Positions 49,343 to 59,038 of a stretch of 64,000 bases of DNA are shown here, piece by piece. The stretch comes from Pirellula sp. (GTDB taxonomy: Bacteria; Planctomycetota; Planctomycetia; Pirellulales; Pirellulaceae). Positions within the stretch are counted from its first letter, which is position 1, and each line of letters starts with the position of its first letter. The stretch lies in assembly GCA_021299695.1 (NCBI GenBank), contig JAJTEK010000014.1, positions 1 through 64,000 on the forward strand. Direction: 5' to 3'. The position numbers and the translations under genes are program-made. The notes under the pieces were generated by a model, which worked only from the letters and a program-made list of their open reading frames with translations, was not told the DNA's origin and did not search any database.

Positions 49343-51724
49343 ATGCAACCTAATCTCCTAAACCCTCTTCGGAACCTTGTGCTTGCCACCCTCGGTCTTT
49401 GGGCATGGCCATCTCATGATTTCACCTCGGCGCAAAGCCTTGCACCTGAACGCACCGAATCGAATCTTCTACCTCAAAACGAGCCTCATGGCGACGAGTC
49501 TCATGGCGATACGAGCAAGGTGCGTTTTCACCATCGTATCGACGAAGTTCTAGATGCGATCCACTTCGGCCCAGAGATCCCCTTGGCCAGCGACGAGGAG
49601 TTCCAACGCCGGATTTACCTCGATTTGCTAGGGCACGGACCGACAGTCGCCGAGTCGGAGCGTTTTTTTAAACGGCTCGGCGAATCACCCGAACTCAGGA
49701 CCCAGGTAAGAGAGGAATTGATCGACGATCTGTTGGCGCGCGACGAATTTGCTCGCTACTACTCCAAAGTTCTCGAGGTCATGTTCACCGAGCGACGCGA
49801 GGTCATCGGGGTCCTCGAAGTCCGTGCGATGATCTACCAATGGCTCAAGGACCAACGTCCTATCAACGAACTTTGCATGGAGATCCTCGCGGCCGATGGG
49901 ACCGAAGCATCGCCTCGCGCAGCGGCCTGTTTTTTCCTCAACCGCAATGCCGACCCGAATCTAGTGACCCGCGATGTAGCTCGTATCTTCTTGGGTCGCG
50001 ATATCCAGTGCGCTCAGTGCCACGACCATCCTCTGTTCTCCGACTACAAGCAGTCCGAGTACTACGGAATCCTCTCGCTGGTCAACCGCACGTACTTGTT
50101 CAAGGACGAGAAACGAGGCAATCTTCTGTACCTAGGAGAAAAAGCAGAAGGCTCATTAGAATTCGCATCGGTCTTCGAGCCCCAGGCAGGTAAGTCAACC
50201 GCCCAACCGATGCTTCCGACGGCCATGGCCATGGATTCCGAACCGGACTTTGTCGATTCAAGCGATGCCTACATTGTCGCCCCTGAAAAGGACCAGCGCG
50301 GAGTGCCGCGATATAGCCGAAGGCAGCAACTGGCCGTACTAGCGACCCATCCTGAAAATCAAGCGTTCAACCGAAACTTAGCCAACCGCCTATGGGCCAA
50401 CATGATGGGCTCGGGGCTGGTCCATCCAGTCGACATGCACCATTCGGGCAACCCCGCCTCTTCCGCTCAACTGCTCGAGACTCTCGCGGGGCATCTGGTC
50501 GAGGGTCAGTACGACTTGCGAGAGTTTCTCCGGCAGATCGCCCGCTCCAAAGCTTACCAACGCTCCGTCCTGGCACCGGATCTAAACCTTTGGGACGGTC
50601 CCCCGGGTGGGATAGCAACCCTCTGCGAACGGAGCGCCCGGTTCGAGGCAAAGGTGCGAGGTTTGGCCCCTGAGCTTCAGAGCCAGCAAATCGAACTGCA
50701 GGAAGCTGCAAAGAAACTCGCCAACTCCCAAGCCGATGTTCGAAAGCTCCAGCTTCAAATCGATCAAGCTAAGGAACTCTACGGGCAAAGGATCCAGCAG
50801 CGCGATCAAGAACTCGCCAAGCAGCCGTTAGAGACCCAGACTCCTGAGCAAAAGGAAATCCTTCAGGCCGCCCAAGAACGGCTCGATGACCAACGCAACC
50901 GCATCGTCGCGTTGGTCAATCGACGTTTGGCTCTCGGGGAGTTTGTAGCCCAAGCAAGAGGACTTCAACGCAGCGCGCAGAGACGCTTCCAAGCAATCCT
51001 CGATGAGCAATCCGATTGCAAGCAGCAACAAGCCAGGATTCAAGCTCTCATCGAGTGGCTCGAGGCGCGAAGTCGCATAGAGAATCATGAATCCAAAGTG
51101 GATCCAGAGACCAACAGCCAATCGCGGGCCCAGTTCGAGTTGCAAAGCTTCGAGCTGATCGAATCGTGGCGCCGCGCCTGGGCCCTGCGCACCGTTCGGA
51201 GCTTGACTCCCGAACAAGTCGCTGGAGCGACGTACTTTGCCCTCGAAATGGATCAACCCGTGCGGATCAAAACCCAGGCCGATTGGCAAGCAAGCCATCG
51301 AGAAGTTCCCAATGGCTCAGAGGATCCCAAAAAATACGATCAATCGCTAAGCGCTGCCCTGGCCGGGAATATGTGGGAAACCGTCGAAGACCTCATCGTC
51401 ACAAAGTTTTCCGCCCCCGCTGGTGCTCCTCAGGATACCTTTTTTGCGACCGTCGATCAGGCATTGATGATCCAAAACGACCCGAGTTACCAATCGTGGC
51501 TCAAAGCCAACCAAAGCCATCTGATCGATCGCCTTGCCCGGATGCAACAGCACCAGCAAATCGCCGAGCAACTCTACCTGTGCGTGCTGTGCCGAATGCC
51601 ACAGGCCCAAGAGGTCCAACGCGTCGGTACGCTCTTGGATCAATTTCCAGACCAACGCACCGAGATCGTCCAAGAACTCGTTTGGGGCCTACTGGCATCG
51701 TCCGAATTCCGTTTTTCCATGTGA
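49343..51724 (+). CDS. DUF1549 domain-containing protein
   Basis: HHRIDEVLDAIHFGPEIPLASDEEFQRRIYLDLLGHGPTVAESERF...FLGRDIQCAQCHDHPLFSDYKQSEYYGILSLVNRTYLF; long coiled-coil insert. Confidence 0.9.
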   Translation: MQPNLLNPLRNLVLATLGLWAWPSHDFTSAQSLAPERTESNLLPQNEPHGDESHGDTSKVRFHHRIDEVLDAIHFGPEIPLASDEEFQRRIYLDLLGHGPTVAESERFFKRLGESPELRTQVREELIDDLLARDEFARYYSKVLEVMFTERREVIGVLEVRAMIYQWLKDQRPINELCMEILAADGTEASPRAAACFFLNRNADPNLVTRDVARIFLGRDIQCAQCHDHPLFSDYKQSEYYGILSLVNRTYLFKDEKRGNLLYLGEKAEGSLEFASVFEPQAGKSTAQPMLPTAMAMDSEPDFVDSSDAYIVAPEKDQRGVPRYSRRQQLAVLATHPENQAFNRNLANRLWANMMGSGLVHPVDMHHSGNPASSAQLLETLAGHLVEGQYDLREFLRQIARSKAYQRSVLAPDLNLWDGPPGGIATLCERSARFEAKVRGLAPELQSQQIELQEAAKKLANSQADVRKLQLQIDQAKELYGQRIQQRDQELAKQPLETQTPEQKEILQAAQERLDDQRNRIVALVNRRLALGEFVAQARGLQRSAQRRFQAILDEQSDCKQQQARIQALIEWLEARSRIENHESKVDPETNSQSRAQFELQSFELIESWRRAWALRTVRSLTPEQVAGATYFALEMDQPVRIKTQADWQASHREVPNGSEDPKKYDQSLSAALAGNMWETVEDLIVTKFSAPAGAPQDTFFATVDQALMIQNDPSYQSWLKANQSHLIDRLARMQQHQQIAEQLYLCVLCRMPQAQEVQRVGTLLDQFPDQRTEIVQELVWGLLASSEFRFSM

Positions 51725-51731
51725 TCACACC

Positions 51732-53042
51732 ATGAGCAACCACCAATATAAACCCTGCGGAACGGTCGATCATCGGATCGCTCGCAGGCAGTTCATGGGC
51801 GAGTTCTTCACAGGACTCGGTGTCACAGGACTCGGGCTCACAGCAGGCACGAGTCTATTTTCGCACCCGCTGGGTGCCAGCCAAGTCGCCAAGGCTGGCA
51901 AGTCGGTGGTGGTGGTCTATTTGAACGGTGGGGTCAGTCAGTTCGAATCCTGGGATCCGAAGTCCGATCTGCAGACCGGCGGTCCATTTAAATCCATCGC
52001 CACGAGCGTACCGGGTATCCACGTCTCGGAACTGATTCCGCATACGGCCAAGCAGATGCATCACATGGCATTGATAAGGAGCATCAGCACCGATCTTGAC
52101 GACCATGCCCTATCGAACAACATTGTACGCAGCGGACGGACCACCCGCTCTGCGACCGAGTATCCCGAGTTGGGAGCCGTCGTGGCCAAGGGTTTGGAGC
52201 GAGCGGATTTTCCGCTGCCAGGTCACATCACGACCATGCTTGGCGGGATCGGTGGGCGATCCAACAATGCAGCTTACCTGGGACCTCGCTATGCCAGCGT
52301 GGCCGTCGGAGCTGAGAAAGGTGGAATCGTCAATTCCCAGCTTCCCGATGGGATGTCGGTTCAGGTCGATAGCCGACGTCACGATTGGCGACGGTTCGTC
52401 AACAGCCAACATCGCAGCAAGGTGCAATCGGCCGAGATCGACGCCTACACCCAGAGCTACGAGCAAGCGTTGCGATTGATGGAGAAACGAGATCTGTTCG
52501 ATATCTCCCGGGAACCCGAAGCTTATCAGCAAGCCTACGGCAAGACCGAATTCGGCAAGCAAATGCTCCTGGCTAGGCGGTTGGTCGAACAGGAAGTCCC
52601 CTTCATCGAAATCCAACACGGCGGATGGGATTTCCATCACAACAACTTCGAGTTTCACTTGCACTATGTCGCTGACTTCGATCGGCCTTTTGCACATTTC
52701 ATCGCAGACCTTTTTCAGCGCGGATTGCTCGAAAGGACGCTCGTAATCGTCATGACCGAGTTTGGGCGAACCCCGACGATCAACGCAGGATACGGTCGGG
52801 ATCATTATCCCAAGGCCTGGTCGATCGCTCTGGCAGGCTCCGGGATCCAGCACGGCGCTGTCATCGGTAGTACGGACGCCAAAGGGGTCGAGGTGAGGGA
52901 ACGGAAAGTCGACCATCGCCACTTATTCCATACCTACCTGCGCGCCGTCGGAATCGCTTCCTCTGGCGAATTCGAAGTAGCCGGTAGGAAATTCCCCATC
53001 GCCGATCCGGCCTTTGGACCTATCGAGGAGTTGCTGGCATGA
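51732..53042 (+). CDS. DUF1501 domain-containing protein
   Basis: RRQFMGEFFTGLGVTGLG; VVVYLNGGVSQFESWDPKSDLQTGGPFKSIATSVPGIHVSELIPHTAKQMHHMALIRSI; VIVMTEFGRTPTINAGYGRDHYP. Start at internal ATG of ORF 51534..53042. Confidence 0.93.
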   Translation: MSNHQYKPCGTVDHRIARRQFMGEFFTGLGVTGLGLTAGTSLFSHPLGASQVAKAGKSVVVVYLNGGVSQFESWDPKSDLQTGGPFKSIATSVPGIHVSELIPHTAKQMHHMALIRSISTDLDDHALSNNIVRSGRTTRSATEYPELGAVVAKGLERADFPLPGHITTMLGGIGGRSNNAAYLGPRYASVAVGAEKGGIVNSQLPDGMSVQVDSRRHDWRRFVNSQHRSKVQSAEIDAYTQSYEQALRLMEKRDLFDISREPEAYQQAYGKTEFGKQMLLARRLVEQEVPFIEIQHGGWDFHHNNFEFHLHYVADFDRPFAHFIADLFQRGLLERTLVIVMTEFGRTPTINAGYGRDHYPKAWSIALAGSGIQHGAVIGSTDAKGVEVRERKVDHRHLFHTYLRAVGIASSGEFEVAGRKFPIADPAFGPIEELLA

Positions 53043-54097
53043 CTTTCCCAAACCCCGCGTACTTGGAATCAACGGACCCGCCAACAAAACAGCCCGACGA
53101 GCTACCTCGGTTCGATCCTGTCGGAGCCAAGCCCCTTGCCGATTGGGAGCACGCGTCGAAGCTCTTATGCTGTCGAGTCGATCCGACGGGTACCTATGTC
53201 GTCGCAGGCGGAATCGACCAAGCCATCCAGCGTTGGCACATCGCTACAGGATCCAAAACAACGCTTCTGGGGCACGAGAATTGGGTTCGCACCCTGGGGT
53301 TCTCGCCGGATGGTCAACGGCTTTATTCCGGCGGTTACGACGGACGTTGGATCGCCTGGGACATCGCATCCGAGGTGCCCAAGCCCCTGAAGGTCGTCGA
53401 TGCGCATCGCGGGTGGCTGCGCGGCTTGGCCGTCAGTTCTGATGGCCAACGGATCGTCACTTGCGGTAACGACCGATTGGTCAAGTTATGGTCGGCAGAC
53501 GACGGGCGGCAGATTCAGCAATGGTCGACCGAGCCGAATATCCCCTACTGCACTCTGTTTGTCCCGAGTTCGGATCCGACACACAGCGGGGACATTCTCT
53601 GCGGGGATGTTGTCGGAAACGTGTACCATTGGACTCATCCAAGAGGGGAACTACTGCGTAAATTCGATGCAACCGAGCTATTTTTCCACATCGGCGACAT
53701 TGCCCCCTTCGGAGGGATTATCAATATGGCGTTTAGCCCTGATGGCAAACATCTGACGGTTGTCGGACTGCACCAATGCACCAACGCCCCGGCGGGCAAC
53801 CGACGCGCTGTAGCCATGAGCTTCGATTGGCAAACCGGCCAAAAGGGTCTCAAGCAGGAGTGTTTGAAGAAGGAGCTCGACGCGACCCTATGGCGAGGGG
53901 TGTATCATTCGAGCGGCACGTTGATCGGGATCCTCGAAAAGGAAATCGCCTTTTGGAATTTCGGCAGTCACGATGTTTTTCACCTAGTTACAACTCCGAG
54001 TGAGATCTTCGACTGCGACTTGCACCCCAACCAAATCGATCTCTACACAGCGCATTTCGACGGCCATGTCCGTTCGACACGTCTGGGCAGTCTCTAG
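53039..54097 (+). CDS. WD40 repeat protein
   Basis: GHENWVRTLGFSPDGQRLYSGGYDGRWIAWDIASE...HRGWLRGLAVSSDGQRIVTCGNDRLVKLWSADDG; ATG overlaps the stop of the DUF1501 gene. Confidence 0.92.
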   Translation: MTFPNPAYLESTDPPTKQPDELPRFDPVGAKPLADWEHASKLLCCRVDPTGTYVVAGGIDQAIQRWHIATGSKTTLLGHENWVRTLGFSPDGQRLYSGGYDGRWIAWDIASEVPKPLKVVDAHRGWLRGLAVSSDGQRIVTCGNDRLVKLWSADDGRQIQQWSTEPNIPYCTLFVPSSDPTHSGDILCGDVVGNVYHWTHPRGELLRKFDATELFFHIGDIAPFGGIINMAFSPDGKHLTVVGLHQCTNAPAGNRRAVAMSFDWQTGQKGLKQECLKKELDATLWRGVYHSSGTLIGILEKEIAFWNFGSHDVFHLVTTPSEIFDCDLHPNQIDLYTAHFDGHVRSTRLGSL

Positions 54098-54214
54098 TTC
54101 GATCGCTCGCTCGATAAAAGGCCTGTTTCCCAGGGAAAGTGTTGGATTTACCAAGGTGGACAAATCGAGGGCATGAGGTAAAATCAACGGAGATTGCCCA
54201 GCGGCGGTCTTGAT

Positions 54215-54288
54215 GCCCTAGTAGCTCAGTTGGATAGAGCGCGGCTTTCCTAAAGCTGAGGTCGCAGGTTCGAATCCTGCCTGGGGTA
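54215..54288 (+). tRNA. tRNA-Arg (anticodon CCT)
   Basis: GCCCTAG acceptor, GCTCAGTTGGATAGAGC D-arm, CGGCT-TTCCTAA-AGCTG anticodon arm (CCT), GCAGG-TTCGAAT-CCTGC T-arm, CTGGGGT acceptor 3' strand; no encoded CCA. Confidence 0.93.
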
Positions 54289-54450
54289 CTCGGTCGAGCC
54301 GATACTGGCCGACAAGCTCGGTGTTGACTGCTTTGAGTGCAGCATATTGCGCAGAACGGATGCGATTCTACCAACCGTACGAACCATGTCCTCGACGCCA
54401 AGCATCGGGGTGGATCCCATAAGCTCCAAGATATCTAGTGAAATCTTTTT

Positions 54451-54536
54451 GAAACACAGAGGCACAGAGAGTGCAGAGAGCACAGAGTTGCGAGGACTTA
54501 TTCCATCCTCTCTGTGTCCTTTGTGTCTCTGTGTTT
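54451..54536. repeat. CACAGAG-type inverted dispersed repeat
   Basis: AAACACAGAGGCACAGAGAG... and reverse-complement-like ...CTCTCTGTGTCCTTTGTGTCTCTGTGTTTT; same leading motif as at 7431. Confidence 0.7.
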
Positions 54537-54590
54537 TCATTTTTTGAAAAGGAGTTAGTCGTCGGTGTTCGGCTCAAGATGCCAGCTTCT

Positions 54591-54611
54591 GCCTCCGCCG
54601 GGCAAGCCCGA
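54591..54611. repeat. Second copy of the GCCTCCGCCGGGCAAGCCCGA repeat
   Basis: 21-nt identity to the reverse complement of the palindrome at 10360-10388. Confidence 0.75.
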
Positions 54612-54809
54612 AAACCCATAAGGGAACACTGGGGGATTGAGTACCAGCAGGGCTACATCCTCGATGTAACTTTTACGAAGATACAAAAGACTTATCGCAC
54701 ATTTTTCTAGCATCTAACATGCATTGCCCTGATCAATCGGTGAGCCCCGAGGCTCGTAAGAATATGCATCGAGTAATGTGAGTCTTCGAAGAGCGACTGA
54801 CTCCATTCT

Positions 54810-57800
54810 TCACCCCACCTCTGCATACACTCCCGTGTTTTGCTCAGGGTAGCTCTCATAAACATGTTCAAAAAGCGCAGAACACTTCTGATTGTATATT
54901 TCCGGCGAATACGCGTCCGGAAGTCCGTAATCGAGAGTGTCTTCGATCGCTAGCTTCAACGTCGATCGAGCGGCTGATTTCTGCCGCCAATTGAGCACCA
55001 GTAACTGCTTGAGTCGCGCAAGCAACTCTCTGGCTACCTTCTTGACCTGCTCCCGTTCGGCCGTGCTCAGCTCTGGTGAAGGCCGAGTGAGAATGTCAAA
55101 AATCACCTGTTCCTCGATGCTCAAGTTCTCTCGCACATGGCGTTCTTGCTCGGCATCAAGACTCCGGGATAATTTCATCAGCTCCTCAAAGAGTTGCTCG
55201 ATGTTGCGACTGCCACTGTTGTAGCTTTCGATCAACTCTTCAAACTTTTCTGAGAAGTCGGTGCGAGTCCGGTTCAGTCGCAACATCTTTCCAAGCCTCG
55301 CGGCAATCGCCGCCTTGAGTACCTCAAGATCGGTGTTCTTGTGCTTGGATTCCTTGAACTGAGCCGCAAGAGCCTCAAAATTGATCTTCGCGAGATTGAT
55401 CGCTGGTGGACCTTCTTCGCGGATCGTCAATCCGGTGATCGATTCGTCTAGCAAGCCTCCAATTTGCTGCAAGATGGTTGCGATGTCCGGCGGATTAGGA
55501 CAAAGCTTAGCGCGGATCGCACCGGCGAGCGTTGCGATGCCCGCGACCCGCACAGAAAACTCCACCGCCGCTGGGTCAGGCTTCACGGCTCGATAGAGGG
55601 TGCCAACATACTTGTCATGACCAAAGAACTCGCGCCGACGATCATCCGGGCTGATCAGCGCATCGATGGCGTTTTCGATCGCCGAAAGACGCTCCATTCC
55701 TCCCAGTGGCAAAGCCTCCATCGCAACGAGATCAATACCGTGTGCGGTACAGAACCCGGTGGCCGCAACGATGGCTTCACGAAGGGCTGCAACCAGGAGC
55801 CCTTTATCCTTGACCGGATTTGTCCCCCCTTTGCCAGCCCCGTAAATCGCCAACGCTTTCTCCAGCGAGGCAAACACATTGGCGTAGTCGACAATCACCC
55901 CGCTATGCTTGCCCGGGAAGACCCGATTCGCGCGGGCAATGGTCTGCATCAGCGTGTGATTCCGCATGGGCTTGTCCAGGTAAACCGTCGAGCAGCTCGG
56001 CGCGTCAAAGCCCGTTAGCCACATGGCGCACACAAACACCAACCGTAGCGGGTCATCGGAAGCTTTGAATTTCTCGTCGAGTCCCGGCTGGGATTCGTTC
56101 ATCCGCTTCCGATGCGGTTCGATGTCGATCCCGAGCTTTTTCATCTGCTCGATCTCGTTTTGCCCTGGCGAAACGATCACGGCCATGTCGGTCGTGGTGA
56201 GGATTCCCAACCGCTGCCGAAGCGACGCCTCGTCGGATTTTGACAGGTCGTAGCGGCCGAGCTCCCTCCGTACTTTTGCCAATTCAATCGCCCATTGCTT
56301 CCTTACTTTTTCGTACATCCGCAACGCGGTCGCCTTGTCGATCGATACAACCATCGCCTTGCCCACGAACCCACGACCCAAGAAGTGCTGCACGATGTCT
56401 TGGGCCACCGTCTCCAACCGATCGTCACGGGTGATGAGGTGATACTGTTTGCCCAGCACCTTCGCGAGCTTTTCTTCCTGCTCCGCGTCGAGCTCCGCGT
56501 TTTCGATCAGTTCATAGATGTTTTCATTGAGGTCAGGATTGACCAGTTGCAGCTCCGGTGTTCGGTTCTCGTAATACAGAGGCACCGTCGCTCCGTCCTC
56601 AACCGACTGCTGGAAGTCGTATATCGATACGTAGTCCCCAAAGACCTCCTTGGTTCGCTCCTCACCTGCGATCAGTGGCGTACCCGTGAATGCCAGAAAC
56701 ATCGCTTTGGGGAGCGATGCTCTCATGTTGAGTGCGAGCGTATCGTATTGGCTGCGGTGGGCTTCGTCGGTCAGCACGATCACATCCGAACGATCGGTCA
56801 GCATCTCTGGCGTTTGGAACTTGTGCACCAGCGTGAAAACATAGCGATGGTTACCTCGCAATAGCTCACGAAGTTTCGCACCGCTGGCTGCGTGGCACTT
56901 TTCACCTTCGGACTCGCTCACCGCACCGACGCTTTTGAACGTCTTGGCGATCTGCACGTCGAGCTCCACTCGGTCGGTGACGACCACAAACGTCCAATTG
57001 CCGGCTAGCTTGCGCAGGACTTTCTGCGCAAAGAACACCATTGAAAAGCTCTTGCCACTCCCTTGCGTTTGCCAGAACACTCCGCCTCGACCGTGGCCGA
57101 GCTTGCGGGCCTCGAGCATCGAAGCGATGGCGTTGTTGACGCCGAGGAACTGATGGTTCTGTCCGAGAATTTTTACTAACCCAGCTTTGTGCTCGGAGAA
57201 CAAAGTGAAATTCTCGACCAGATCGAGCAAGCGGCTGCGGTCGCAGGTTCCCCGCAACATGACTTCGAGGGAGACCCGGCGAGGTTCGTCTTCGCGTTCG
57301 ATGCGTTTCCATTCGAAGAACCGCTCCCAATCGGCGGTGAGTGAGCCGACACGGCTATCGGTGCCGTTGCTAGCGATCAGCATCGCGTTGAACCAGAAGA
57401 GCTGGGGAATCTGCTGCTTGTAATGGGTCAAGTTCTCATCGAACGCCGCCCGCGCCGGTACGAGGGGTTTCTTCAGTTCGATCACCACCCAGGGGAGGCC
57501 ATTCACAAAACCGACCAGATCGGGCCGGCAGGTGTAGAGGTTGCCGACCACGCTGAGCTGGCTGACTAACAGGAAGTCATTTTGCTCGGGGTGTTCCCAA
57601 TCCACCACGCGCAAGCGTTCGGTGGATTGCCCCCCTCGCCCTCTGGGAGAGGGGCCGGGGGTGAGGGACTCGCGTTCGGGGATCGAGACCGGGATGCCTT
57701 CTTTGAGGAGTTTGTAGACCTCGCGGTTGGCCGCCTCAAGGCTCATCGCCGAGCGATCGCGTGCTAGTTCGTCGATGGCCGTCTGGATCGCTTCGGGTGG

Positions 57801-57998
57801 CAGGCCCGGGTTGAGCTTGGTCAGTGCAATTCGCAGACGCTCCACGAGCACCACTTCGCTTTTGGTCTCGCGACCGAGCGTGCCGGTTGTGCCGAAGGTT
57901 TCTTCCATTGCCGAAGTCGTTTGCCAGCCGAGCGATGCAAAGATCCCGATGGCGGGTTGTTCGACGAGTTGGTCTTCGGAGTAGAGGGTGGGTTTCAT
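54810..57998 (-). CDS. hsdR: Type I restriction endonuclease subunit R
   Basis: VVIELKKPLVPARAAFDENLTHYKQQIPQLFWFNAMLIASNG; GGVFWQTQGSGKSFSMVFFAQKVLR; VLTDEAHRSQYDTLALNMRASLPKAMFLAFTGTPL. Confidence 0.95.
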   Translation of the reverse strand: MKPTLYSEDQLVEQPAIGIFASLGWQTTSAMEETFGTTGTLGRETKSEVVLVERLRIALTKLNPGLPPEAIQTAIDELARDRSAMSLEAANREVYKLLKEGIPVSIPERESLTPGPSPRGRGGQSTERLRVVDWEHPEQNDFLLVSQLSVVGNLYTCRPDLVGFVNGLPWVVIELKKPLVPARAAFDENLTHYKQQIPQLFWFNAMLIASNGTDSRVGSLTADWERFFEWKRIEREDEPRRVSLEVMLRGTCDRSRLLDLVENFTLFSEHKAGLVKILGQNHQFLGVNNAIASMLEARKLGHGRGGVFWQTQGSGKSFSMVFFAQKVLRKLAGNWTFVVVTDRVELDVQIAKTFKSVGAVSESEGEKCHAASGAKLRELLRGNHRYVFTLVHKFQTPEMLTDRSDVIVLTDEAHRSQYDTLALNMRASLPKAMFLAFTGTPLIAGEERTKEVFGDYVSIYDFQQSVEDGATVPLYYENRTPELQLVNPDLNENIYELIENAELDAEQEEKLAKVLGKQYHLITRDDRLETVAQDIVQHFLGRGFVGKAMVVSIDKATALRMYEKVRKQWAIELAKVRRELGRYDLSKSDEASLRQRLGILTTTDMAVIVSPGQNEIEQMKKLGIDIEPHRKRMNESQPGLDEKFKASDDPLRLVFVCAMWLTGFDAPSCSTVYLDKPMRNHTLMQTIARANRVFPGKHSGVIVDYANVFASLEKALAIYGAGKGGTNPVKDKGLLVAALREAIVAATGFCTAHGIDLVAMEALPLGGMERLSAIENAIDALISPDDRRREFFGHDKYVGTLYRAVKPDPAAVEFSVRVAGIATLAGAIRAKLCPNPPDIATILQQIGGLLDESITGLTIREEGPPAINLAKINFEALAAQFKESKHKNTDLEVLKAAIAARLGKMLRLNRTRTDFSEKFEELIESYNSGSRNIEQLFEELMKLSRSLDAEQERHVRENLSIEEQVIFDILTRPSPELSTAEREQVKKVARELLARLKQLLVLNWRQKSAARSTLKLAIEDTLDYGLPDAYSPEIYNQKCSALFEHVYESYPEQNTGVYAEVG
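57630..57666. repeat. Dispersed GC-rich palindromic repeat inside hsdR (encodes ...SLTPGPSPRGRG...)
   Basis: CCCCCCTCGCCCTCTGGGAGAGGGGCCGGGGGTGAGGG; translated insert SLTPGPSPRGRG between otherwise HsdR-like segments. Confidence 0.75.
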
Positions 57999-58081
57999 CG
58001 GGGTGCGAGTACTACATTTACGCTGCCGTCAAGAAGTTCGATGATCGAATCTCGTAAGGCTTTCGTAGTGCTAATCGGGTA

Positions 58082-59038
58082 CTACCTTTTGGTTATTTTC
58101 GGCCCAACGTAAACGACAAACACCGGTTTGCCGAGGACAATAGGCCAGGAGAAATGAATCCGATATTGAGGCGTCTTGATCTTTCCGTGCCGCGAGCAGA
58201 TTAGGTACTCCCCAGGTATTGTCGGATGAGGGAATGTCAGTGCACTTGCAAACTCCGCAAGCTCACTTGGAGACGAATCAGAGAACCATGCTTTGTCACC
58301 AGTGAAATACTGGGTATACAAATCATTGCCTTCAGGAGTTCGATTACCTCTTTCATCAATGCAACCGCAAAGTCTATCAAGAACACTCAGCCTAATAACA
58401 ATGCTATCGGCCACACCTGAATGGAATGGTTGCCCGTCCATTGGGGAAAATGCATCATCGACGATCGAGAGCTTATCAAATCGCAGGCGAGCATACGACA
58501 TCAATGTTTGCCAAGATCTATACGGAGTTGAGATCGCTTCAAGAGTGGGCGTAACGGATTGAGTCGACCAATGGTTCGTGATTTGGACGGTGTGTGACGT
58601 TTCGCATTCTTTCAGCCATGTGACACTGATAATCTTTTTAAGCCAGTTCGATGGATCGAAACTGACGACTTCTCGATGGATGCCGTGGGCTAAACAGTAC
58701 GCGGCCTCTCCGATCGCTGTGTCAGCGACATCTCCACCACCATCAGATTCCAGCCATTCATTAGGTTGGTGTTGTCGATCCTCGGTCCAAAAAGGACCTT
58801 GTCGAGTTAACCAACTCATCCAGGCTCTTTTCTTCTCTAAGGATAATGACTGCACCGCCTGTTGCATCGGTGCGGTAGAGGTCACCTGAGAATTAGCCAA
58901 TGCAGGGTTACACAGCAGTTCGCTGCCATACTTTACGATCTGTTGTCGGATGGCCATGATTCGATCGACGGCATGACAGAAGTCCGAGGTTGATTGGAAT
59001 TGACCATGCAAAGATAGCTCGTTCAGCAGGAAAAACAC
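58082..59038 (-). CDS. Uncharacterised protein, third gene of the DUF262/ATPase trio
   Basis: ORF abuts the ATPase stop (59039); no motif recognised; C-terminus GEYLICSRHGKIKTPQYRIHFSWPIVLGKPVFVVYVGPKITKR. Confidence 0.75.
   Translation of the reverse strand: MFFLLNELSLHGQFQSTSDFCHAVDRIMAIRQQIVKYGSELLCNPALANSQVTSTAPMQQAVQSLSLEKKRAWMSWLTRQGPFWTEDRQHQPNEWLESDGGGDVADTAIGEAAYCLAHGIHREVVSFDPSNWLKKIISVTWLKECETSHTVQITNHWSTQSVTPTLEAISTPYRSWQTLMSYARLRFDKLSIVDDAFSPMDGQPFHSGVADSIVIRLSVLDRLCGCIDERGNRTPEGNDLYTQYFTGDKAWFSDSSPSELAEFASALTFPHPTIPGEYLICSRHGKIKTPQYRIHFSWPIVLGKPVFVVYVGPKITKR

Noticed and set aside
54250-54710. Small ORFs (e.g. MKTQRHKGHREDGISPRN...) downstream of the tRNA
   Set aside because: They translate the CACAGAG dispersed repeat in several frames; no independent coding evidence.
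54289-54810. Integrase or attachment-site direct repeat next to tRNA-Arg
   Set aside because: None found by eye in the window; an island is inferred from gene content only.
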